64,000 nt of DNA from an uncultured Acidobacteriaceae bacterium (GTDB taxonomy: Bacteria > Acidobacteriota > Terriglobia > Terriglobales > Acidobacteriaceae): NCBI GenBank assembly GCA_937879855.1, contig CALFMO010000007.1:310001-374000 (forward strand), in the 5' to 3' direction. The notes beneath the pieces are model-generated. The model saw only the letters and a list, made by a program, of their open reading frames with translations. It was not told the origin of the DNA and did no database searches. Shown here piece after piece: positions 57,848 through 64,000 of this stretch (position 1 is its first letter; each line of letters begins with the position of its first letter). The translations under genes were made by a program, and so were the position numbers.

Positions 57848-59350
57848 ATGTTGATTCCCATTAAGCACGAGAATATGGCGGCCCGGCGCTGGCCCGTGAT
57901 TACCCTCGCATTGATTGTCATCAATGCAGCCGTCTTCCTGCTCACCAACTCAGCCATCCATGAGGACGCGCAGCGACTGGGCGAAGTCAAATGGCACATT
58001 CTGGACCTGGCGGCGGTACATCCCGAGTTAAGGATGCAGCCCGAGTCGCAGCAATTGGTCGACGGATTTAAGCAGAACTATCCCAGACAGTGGAAGCAGC
58101 TACAAAATCCGAATCGTGACGTCATTGACGCTTATGACGCCAGGATTAAGATGAGTGAGGATACGCCGCAGTTGCAGAGTGAGATGGACTCGCTCAATCC
58201 TCAGTTTGTGAGCCTGTCGAAATCGTCGATTGTCGAGCAATACGCCTTCATCCCGGCATACGAGCGGCCCATCACCTATCTGACGGCAAATTTCCTGCAC
58301 GGCGGATGGATGCACCTGATTGGCAACATGTGGTTTTTGTGGCTGGCGGGATTTGTGCTTGAGGACGTTTGGGGACGCTGGGTGTACTCGGTGTTTTATC
58401 TGATCGCGGGAGTGGCCGCACTGCAATTTTGGGCATGGTCGAATCCCGGAAGCATCACCCCAACGCTGGGCGCGTCGGGTGCGGTGGCGGCGTTGATGGG
58501 AGCGTTCCTGGTGCGCTTCCCGAAAATGAAGATTGAAATGATGTGGGTGTTCTTCCTTAAGCCGTATCGCTTCCAAGCCGCGGCCTACTGGCTGCTGCCG
58601 CTTTGGCTGTTCATCGAGATTTTCTACGGATCGCTCTCGGGATCGTCAGGCGGCGTGGCCCATTGGGCGCACGTGGGGGGATTTCTGTTCGGAGCGCTGG
58701 CTGCGGTGGCGATTCAGCACTCGGGTTTGGAGCAAAAAGCCAATAAAGCAATTGAGGAAAAAGTTGGCTGGACGAACGATCCGGAACTCGAACGGGCCAG
58801 CGGCATGATGGAGCACGGACAATTCGCGGAAGCGCAGGTTGTTCTTACGAATTACGTCGCGGCAAAGCCGAACTCGCTCGACGCCTGGAATTTATTGCGG
58901 CAAATCTACACTCGCCAAAACGATACCAAGAATTACTTCGACGCGACGGTGAAGACTTGTGCGCTCCATTTGCGAGCGCACGAAGTTGAAGCCGCGTTCC
59001 AGGACTACGCTGAGTTTTTGAATTCCGGCGGAAGCAAGATGCCAGCGGCGACATGGCTGGAGTTGTGCAAAGGCGCGGAAGAGATACAAGATTTCGAACG
59101 TGCCTTTACCGAGTATCAGCAACTCGCCCAGGCTTATCCCACCGACCGGCAGTCGCTGACTGCACAACTCAGTGCTGCACGACTTTGCTTGAAGCGGTTG
59201 AAACGCCCGCAAGATGCGTTGGCTCTCTACCAGGCTGCTGCAGCATCTCCGGTTCCTCATCTCGATTGGGAGCAGCATATACAGGCCGGCATCAAAGATG
59301 CGAAAGCTGCCCTCTCGTCGGGGAATGCAATCGCGGCAGGGGCGCAGTAA
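57848..59350 (+). CDS. Rhomboid family intramembrane serine protease with C-terminal TPR region
   Basis: The 500-residue protein has about six transmembrane helices (about 15-300). Rhomboid motifs are FLHGGWMHLIGNMWFLWLAG, the catalytic Ser in TLGASGAVAALMGAF, and the catalytic His in VAHWAHVGGFLFG. A long soluble loop lies between the first helix and the catalytic core. The C-terminal 190 residues are soluble and helical with tetratricopeptide-like repeats (LERASGMMEHGQFAEAQVVL, FERAFTEYQQLAQAYP), probably a protein-binding arm. It would cut membrane proteins; the substrate is unknown. Confidence 0.9.
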   Translation: MLIPIKHENMAARRWPVITLALIVINAAVFLLTNSAIHEDAQRLGEVKWHILDLAAVHPELRMQPESQQLVDGFKQNYPRQWKQLQNPNRDVIDAYDARIKMSEDTPQLQSEMDSLNPQFVSLSKSSIVEQYAFIPAYERPITYLTANFLHGGWMHLIGNMWFLWLAGFVLEDVWGRWVYSVFYLIAGVAALQFWAWSNPGSITPTLGASGAVAALMGAFLVRFPKMKIEMMWVFFLKPYRFQAAAYWLLPLWLFIEIFYGSLSGSSGGVAHWAHVGGFLFGALAAVAIQHSGLEQKANKAIEEKVGWTNDPELERASGMMEHGQFAEAQVVLTNYVAAKPNSLDAWNLLRQIYTRQNDTKNYFDATVKTCALHLRAHEVEAAFQDYAEFLNSGGSKMPAATWLELCKGAEEIQDFERAFTEYQQLAQAYPTDRQSLTAQLSAARLCLKRLKRPQDALALYQAAAASPVPHLDWEQHIQAGIKDAKAALSSGNAIAAGAQ

Positions 59351-59539
59351 CTGCAAATCAAAAGTCCAGAAGCAGGAGAAAATAGCTCTTCAGACTCTGA
59401 AGGGCCTGCCACGTTTCATCTCCCTAACATGAATTCTGTAGTGCGCGCACCAAAAACCCTTAGGGGACGCGGGACGGCAACCGTTCCAGCGCGGCCGCAT
59501 CAAAGCTATTGTTCCTGAAGTTTTGTTGAGCAGTAAATT

Positions 59540-61939
59540 ATGGGCCGCGCTTCGTCTAGGTTTCTGGCCGTGTGTTTGGTTGTGGCTGTTGGTGCTGCAT
59601 TAACCGGTTGTCAGAGCATGGCATCTCGGACTCCGGCGCCTACTTCTCCCACCCAACCCACAAATCCCACGCCTCCCGCCAACGTTAGCATCGCGCTGGG
59701 ACAATCTTCCGCGAGTGTCGCCGCCGGTTCCACCCTGCAATTCACGGCTACAGTCACCGGTACGACCAACACCGCGGTCACATGGTCAGTCGACACAGTT
59801 GCCGGCGGAAATTCCACCGCCGGGACGATCACAACTTCAGGCCTCTATACCGCTCCTTCGCAGGCTGGAACTCACACCGTCAGTGCGACCAGCGTGGCGG
59901 ACACGACGAAGAGCGCAAGCGTCACGGTCACAGTCACTACCGGGGGCTCTGTTTCCCCAACATCGAGCAGCGTGATGGAAGGCGCCACGCAACAATTCAG
60001 CGCGACATTTCCCGGAACTGCCAACCCGACGATTATCTGGTCAGTGGACAACATTGCGGGCGGAAACTCTTCGGTCGGCACCATCAGCCCCGCCGGTCTT
60101 TACACCGCCCCCTCGCAAGTTGGCAGTCACACCGTAACCGCAGCCGCCAGCAACGCAAGCGCAAGCGCTCAAGTGACGGTTTTCGCAATGTCGGTTTCCC
60201 CTTCCTCCGCCATGATCGCTCCATCAGGCACGCAGCAGTTCACCGCGACGATTCAGGGATTGTCGAACACGGCTGTAACCTGGTCGGTGGACGGGGTAGC
60301 TGGCGGCAACTCTAACAACGGAACGATTACGTCCGATGGGTTGTACAGCGCTCCTGCAGCCATAGGTGCTCACACCATTGCCGCGACTAGTGCGGCAGTT
60401 CCAACATCGAGCGTCCAGGCGGCGCTCACCGTCATCAACATTTCCCACGCAGCAGTGCTCACCTACCATAACGATGACGCCCGCGATGGAGCATACCTGG
60501 AAGAAGTCAGCCTGACTCCCTCGAACGTGAACGTAACCCAGTTTGGCAAACTCGCTTCCTATCCCGTGGATGGCCAGATTTACGCGCAGCCATTATATCT
60601 TCCGCAAATCACCATCGCGGGCGGCACGCACGACGTGGTTTACGTGGCGACACAAAACGATAGTGTCTACGCATTCGACGCGGATGCGACCGGGACGCAG
60701 AAGGCGACGTTCTGGCGGATCAGCCTCGGAACGCCGGTTCCCAAGTACGATTATTCCGGCGTTTCGCCCGTAGTCGGCATTCTCTCTACTCCAGTGATCG
60801 ACGCCACCACTAACACGATCTACGTGTTCGTTGAGAGTTCGAGCGGCCGGCTTTTCTCTTTACACGCGCTCGATGTGGCCACAGGCAAAGAAAAATTTGG
60901 CGGGCCGGTTGAAGTAACCGGCACAGTTTCCGGGCAAGGTTTAGACAGCTCAGGCGGAAAGATAACGCTTGAGCCCGACTGCTATCAACGAATGGGCCTG
61001 GCACTCAATCCAGTCACCAATGCGATCTACATTGCTTTTGGCAGCTGTAATCACGGCTGGGTGCTGGCATATGACAAGACTACGCTGAAGCAAATTGCAA
61101 TTTTCAACGACACGCCGGATGGCGCCGGCGGCGGGCTATGGGCTAGCGGAGGCGCTCCCGCCATCGATGATACAAGCGGGGATCTGTACTTAATGAGCGG
61201 CGTCGATGCCGGCGATCAAAACTACACACCGTTGTTGTACAACGACTCCTTCCTGCGCTTGGATCCGAACAATTTGTCGGTGCTGGATTTCTTTGCGCCG
61301 AACGACAACAGTTACCTCGCGCAACATGACTCCGACTTGGGCAGCGGGGCGAACGTCTTGATGCCCGAAAACGGGTCTAGCACTCCCCACGAAGTGATCG
61401 GGGGCGGAAAGGACGGCAACATCTTTGTCGTCAACCGCGACAAAATGGGCGTATATAACACCTCGAATAACGACGTTATCCAGACAGTGCGCAGTGGAGA
61501 CAGCGACTTCGATAATATTTTTTCGACTCCGGTGTACTGGAACGGATTTGTCTATTACCATCCCGACAGCGACGTGTTGCACGCGTTTACCTGGAGCAAC
61601 GGATTACTTTCGGACAGCCCAGTTTCGTCCAGCAGCGTCGTCTTCTATCAACATGGCGCAACCGCTTCGCTCTCGGCCAATGGGGCCGCGAATGGAATCC
61701 TCTGGGAAGTCGACGACTCGAACTACAACAGAACCGGCACTGGCAGCGGCCCTGCCGTGCTGCATGCCTACGACGCCACCAACGTGGCCAACGAACTCTA
61801 TAACAGTTCGCAGGCGGGTTCGCGAGATACTGCAGGCGCCGCACTGAAATTTACCGTGCCCACGATCGCCAATGGCCGGGTGTTCATTGGCACTTCGAAT
61901 GAGCTGGATATTTTTGGCTTGTTGTCTCCGGGAAGTTAA
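59540..61939 (+). CDS. Lipoprotein with three Ig-like repeats and a PQQ-type beta-propeller
   Basis: The 799-residue protein has a lipoprotein signal (lipobox ALTGC, Cys24), a Thr/Pro-rich linker, and three homologous Ig-like repeats of about 80 residues (about 47-130, 132-213, 214-300). Each has WSVD.(V/I)AGGNS, GTI, GLY(T/S)AP and G-x-HT(V/I). The C-terminal half (about 310-795) is propeller-like with PQQ-domain phrases such as DVVYVATQNDSVYAFDADAT and GKEKFGGPVEVTG. It is probably a surface-exposed binding or enzyme protein. No catalytic residues can be assigned. Confidence 0.82.
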   Translation: MGRASSRFLAVCLVVAVGAALTGCQSMASRTPAPTSPTQPTNPTPPANVSIALGQSSASVAAGSTLQFTATVTGTTNTAVTWSVDTVAGGNSTAGTITTSGLYTAPSQAGTHTVSATSVADTTKSASVTVTVTTGGSVSPTSSSVMEGATQQFSATFPGTANPTIIWSVDNIAGGNSSVGTISPAGLYTAPSQVGSHTVTAAASNASASAQVTVFAMSVSPSSAMIAPSGTQQFTATIQGLSNTAVTWSVDGVAGGNSNNGTITSDGLYSAPAAIGAHTIAATSAAVPTSSVQAALTVINISHAAVLTYHNDDARDGAYLEEVSLTPSNVNVTQFGKLASYPVDGQIYAQPLYLPQITIAGGTHDVVYVATQNDSVYAFDADATGTQKATFWRISLGTPVPKYDYSGVSPVVGILSTPVIDATTNTIYVFVESSSGRLFSLHALDVATGKEKFGGPVEVTGTVSGQGLDSSGGKITLEPDCYQRMGLALNPVTNAIYIAFGSCNHGWVLAYDKTTLKQIAIFNDTPDGAGGGLWASGGAPAIDDTSGDLYLMSGVDAGDQNYTPLLYNDSFLRLDPNNLSVLDFFAPNDNSYLAQHDSDLGSGANVLMPENGSSTPHEVIGGGKDGNIFVVNRDKMGVYNTSNNDVIQTVRSGDSDFDNIFSTPVYWNGFVYYHPDSDVLHAFTWSNGLLSDSPVSSSSVVFYQHGATASLSANGAANGILWEVDDSNYNRTGTGSGPAVLHAYDATNVANELYNSSQAGSRDTAGAALKFTVPTIANGRVFIGTSNELDIFGLLSPGS

Positions 61940-61970
61940 AAGCTGACATGGCTGCTCTGCTAGCCGCTTT

Positions 61971-62639
61971 TTACGAATTAACCGTTCGAGAGAGGAGACT
62001 CGTGTTATCGGAGATGATGCCGTCAACCCCGTACTTAGCGCAACGGCGCATGAGTTCGGAAGAATTGACCGTCCAGACAAGAATTTTCTTGCCCGCGTCC
62101 CGGATACGGCGAATCAGTGCTTCATCGACGAGTTTGTAGTGCGGAATCACATATTCGACCGGCAGACGGCTCCAGGGGCGCAGTTGAGCTTTCGTCTCGC
62201 AAATCAGGCCTAACGGAACCCTGGAGTTCTCTGCGTGGATGGCTTCGAGCACTTCGGGCAGAAACGACGACACTACAAATCCGCGCCGAGGCGGGTATTT
62301 CTGCAGTAGAGCCAGCGTGATTGTTTCGAGTCCGGAAACTTTTAGTTCAATGTCGAGAAATGCGCGCTCCTGGTAGCGGGCGAGAACCTGCTGCAGTTGC
62401 GGCAGCGCGGCTAACTGGTCAATGGACGCTTGTGCGATCTCAATGCCTCCAACTTCGGGCTCGTGGCAGACAACGGCTTTTCCGTCCAGCGCGAGGCGCA
62501 CGTCGAATTCAAAACCGTCGCAGCCATCGGCCACAGCCTGATCGAAAGAGGCAAGGGTGTTTTCCGGGATCGACTTTAGTGCGCGGGCGCCCCGGTGACC
62601 AAGCAGCAGTGGACGCGCGGTCGTGCGCGGTTGATTCAT
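61971..62639 (-). CDS. Glycerophosphodiester phosphodiesterase
   Basis: The 222-residue protein has the GDPD TIM-barrel signature: LLGHRGARALKSIPENTLASF near the N-terminus (catalytic His), EFDVRLALDG (metal-binding Glu and Asp), and CHEP for the usual second His-Asp, so that the Asp of the common HD pair is Glu here. AFLDIELKV and DGIISD close the barrel. It should release glycerol-3-phosphate from deacylated phospholipids, a substrate for the GlpD encoded 6 kb away. It starts 12 bp after the zinc-ribbon gene on the same strand. Confidence 0.88.
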   Translation of the reverse strand: MNQPRTTARPLLLGHRGARALKSIPENTLASFDQAVADGCDGFEFDVRLALDGKAVVCHEPEVGGIEIAQASIDQLAALPQLQQVLARYQERAFLDIELKVSGLETITLALLQKYPPRRGFVVSSFLPEVLEAIHAENSRVPLGLICETKAQLRPWSRLPVEYVIPHYKLVDEALIRRIRDAGKKILVWTVNSSELMRRCAKYGVDGIISDNTSLLSRTVNS

Positions 62640-62651
62640 GCGCGGGAGGAA

Positions 62652-62960
62652 TCAATCAAGATCGAAATCTCGAATCGGCTTGCCGGTGTCGGGGCTCTCT
62701 TTCGCCTTCTTCAGCGCCTCTTGAAATTTTTTCTCAAGCAAGTCTGAGGCGTGCTTCTGGGCTTCAACCGATTGCTGGAAGATCGATTCGCGCCGGCTGT
62801 CCTGTTCCCGCATGGACTTGGCCGCAGCTTCCATGTCGCTGAACATCTTCGGCTTCACCGCCGCAGTGTGAGCGATGACCGCGCGAGTCGCGGTATCGAC
62901 TTTGAGCACCGCGCTGCAGCACGGACATGTCACTTCGAAATTGGGAGGAGTTTTCGCCAT
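62652..62960 (-). CDS. Small zinc-ribbon-like protein, function unknown
   Basis: The 102-residue protein begins with FEVTCPCCSAVLKVD, a CPxC pair that may bind zinc (only one pair is present, so a partner chain or pair may be needed). The rest is a long charged coiled coil, SMREQDSRRESIFQQSVEAQ and on, ending DTGKPIRDFDLD. I know this layout as a conserved acidobacterial hypothetical protein. It is probably in one operon with the phosphodiesterase gene. Confidence 0.72.
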   Translation of the reverse strand: MAKTPPNFEVTCPCCSAVLKVDTATRAVIAHTAAVKPKMFSDMEAAAKSMREQDSRRESIFQQSVEAQKHASDLLEKKFQEALKKAKESPDTGKPIRDFDLD

Positions 62961-63033
62961 TTGAGCGAATCATACCGCAAAATGGTGGTCAGAGGTCAGC
63001 GGCCAGTGGTCGGTTCTCGGTTCCCCATTGATT

Positions 63034-63381
63034 TCAATGCTTGAGTTTGATCGGGAAAACGTGGAACAGGTTGAGCATTTCCCAGCCCAGCAGGAAGACA
63101 GACAGCACCACTACCATCACCGCCATCAGTTCTCCAAAACTGAGGCCGCGGCGGCTAGGCTCAAGGCGGCGGGCGGCCAGGCCGAGGATATTGAGGGTGG
63201 CAAAGCCGAATACGACCGCCCAGAGAATGTTGTAAACATCCTGTCGGGAGCCCCGATAGAGCAGCGCGACGGCGACCGCCAAGGACATGGCGGAGTACGC
63301 GCGCGCCAAGGGATAGACGGCCATTGCGGCGCGGGTGGTTCGAGTAAAACTCGCTATCAACGACACGGTAGAAAATGTCAT
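63034..63381 (-). CDS. Small integral membrane protein, function unknown
   Basis: The 115-residue protein has three predicted transmembrane segments (about 30-50, 55-75 and 85-105). The start may be the ATG at 63381 (MTFSTVSLIASFTRTTRA) or, as an open frame suggests, further upstream to 63426; neither has a strong Shine-Dalgarno. It is 73 bp upstream of the zinc-ribbon gene on the same strand and may share its transcript. No family is recognised. Confidence 0.6.
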   Translation of the reverse strand: MTFSTVSLIASFTRTTRAAMAVYPLARAYSAMSLAVAVALLYRGSRQDVYNILWAVVFGFATLNILGLAARRLEPSRRGLSFGELMAVMVVVLSVFLLGWEMLNLFHVFPIKLKH

Positions 63382-63535
63382 AGCTGAAGATGACCTGAAA
63401 CCCGGATACAGACTTTGGGACGACACTGGATATTACATCTTTTGCGCTGCGAGTTCACGGCTCAGAAATAAGTTCCGCAGAACGAAAGCTTAGAAGTGCC
63501 CGCCCTGCTCGGAACGATCATGGATAATAGGAATC

Positions 63536-64000
63536 ATGGCCAAACGCCGCTTTATTTTTTTTGACGTCGGCAATACGCTGCTGTTTCCCAACCGGGCCCG
63601 CATGCTGGCGCCTTTGCCGGAGAACCGGCATCCTACACTCGAAACGTGGCAGGCTTTAGAGCGGCGCACCAAGCAGGAATTCGACGAGGAGTTCATGGGG
63701 GGCAAAGTCGACCATGGCTTCTGGTGGACCTTTCACACGTATCTGCTGCAGGAACTGAATGCGGTGGACGACGGCGTGCGCAACGCTCTAGTCGAGAATA
63801 CGCAGAACTCGGCCAACTGGGATCAGATTCTGCCGGGCACGCGCGACGCGTTGGAGCGATTGCGACAAGACTATCGGCTTGCGGTCATCTCCAACGCCGA
63901 CGGCAGGATTGACGCCGTACTGCGGCGCTGCGGAATCGTGGATTGCTTTGAGAGCATCACTGACTCGGGGAATGTGGGGCGCGAGAAGCCACATCTGGCA
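63536..64000 (+). CDS. HAD superfamily hydrolase (3' end outside window)
   Basis: The first 155 residues are present. Motif I is FIFFDVGNTLLFP, in which the second Asp of the usual DxDxT is Gly-Asn (DVGNT), as in many HAD subfamily IA members. Motif II (Ser/Thr) is AVISNADGR, and motif III Lys is in NVGREKPHLA, where the sequence ends. The large helical cap between motifs I and II fits HAD-IA phosphatases of the YjjG/HDHD4 type. AGGA lies 4 nt before the ATG. The function is phosphatase-like with unknown substrate. Confidence 0.88.
   Translation, partial: MAKRRFIFFDVGNTLLFPNRARMLAPLPENRHPTLETWQALERRTKQEFDEEFMGGKVDHGFWWTFHTYLLQELNAVDDGVRNALVENTQNSANWDQILPGTRDALERLRQDYRLAVISNADGRIDAVLRRCGIVDCFESITDSGNVGREKPHLA

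Noticed and set aside
1..64000. Search for tRNA/rRNA genes, CRISPR arrays, integrases, transposases and prophage genes
   Set aside because: No T-loop plus acceptor-stem pattern, no evenly spaced direct repeats and no recombinase motifs were found; the repeats present are dispersed palindromes.

Overview
The window looks like a chromosomal segment of a soil-type acidobacterium (Acidobacteriota, probably Terriglobia, related to Koribacter or Sulfotelmatobacter). This is inferred from moderate to high GC, the protein families present (large PAS sensors, PD40 propellers, Ig-like lipoproteins, GxxExxY and DUF3455 proteins) and dense palindromic intergenic repeats. No 16S gene is present to prove it. 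I see no tRNA, rRNA, CRISPR array, prophage or insertion sequence.

Layout. 1-5.4 kb (minus strand): histidine operon hisI-G-D-C-B-H-F with overlapping genes, preceded by a 22-residue leader peptide with seven histidines and an intrinsic terminator, which together form a classical attenuator. 5.5-7.1 kb: small genes (BamE-like, SufT/DUF59-like, membrane protein). 7.3-18 kb: a signalling island with a membrane-anchored six-PAS sigma-54 activator, a PilZ protein, a stand-alone receiver, an OmpA-like protein and two receiver-histidine kinase fusions. 18-24 kb: DUF4097-like protein, MarC, an orphan Phd-type antitoxin, an M28 peptidase and proline genes proB-proA. 24-28 kb: methyltransferase, PLP decarboxylase, patatin and NUDIX genes.

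28.5-37.6 kb: fatty-acid beta-oxidation genes in the order 3-hydroxyacyl-CoA dehydrogenase/enoyl-CoA hydratase, thiolase, acyl-CoA dehydrogenase (fadN-fadA-fadE style), with unrelated accessory genes and repeats between them. One accessory gene encodes a GxxExxY protein with RecB/Cas4-like nuclease motifs, bracketed by long palindromic repeats. 37.7-44.3 kb: secreted or envelope hydrolases (esterase, GH27 alpha-galactosidase), an RsbU-type phosphatase, a PD40 propeller protein and a DUF2911 lipoprotein. 44.7-50 kb: ABC exporter, two methyltransferases, bactofilin and a secreted unknown. 50-53 kb: enolase-superfamily racemase/epimerase, GNAT and MazG genes, the latter two bracketed by direct copies of a 113-bp GC-rich repeat. 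53-64 kb: DJ-1/PfpI, GlpD, a DrrAB-like ABC pair, rhomboid-TPR, an Ig/propeller lipoprotein, a glycerophosphodiesterase and a partial HAD hydrolase.

The most notable signals are the histidine attenuator, several families of dispersed palindromic repeats and their association with the GxxExxY nuclease-like gene, the one-piece membrane sigma-54 activator, and -10-like boxes placed 6-8 nt before start codons, which suggests leaderless mRNAs. All functional calls come from reading motifs by eye; no database search was run.
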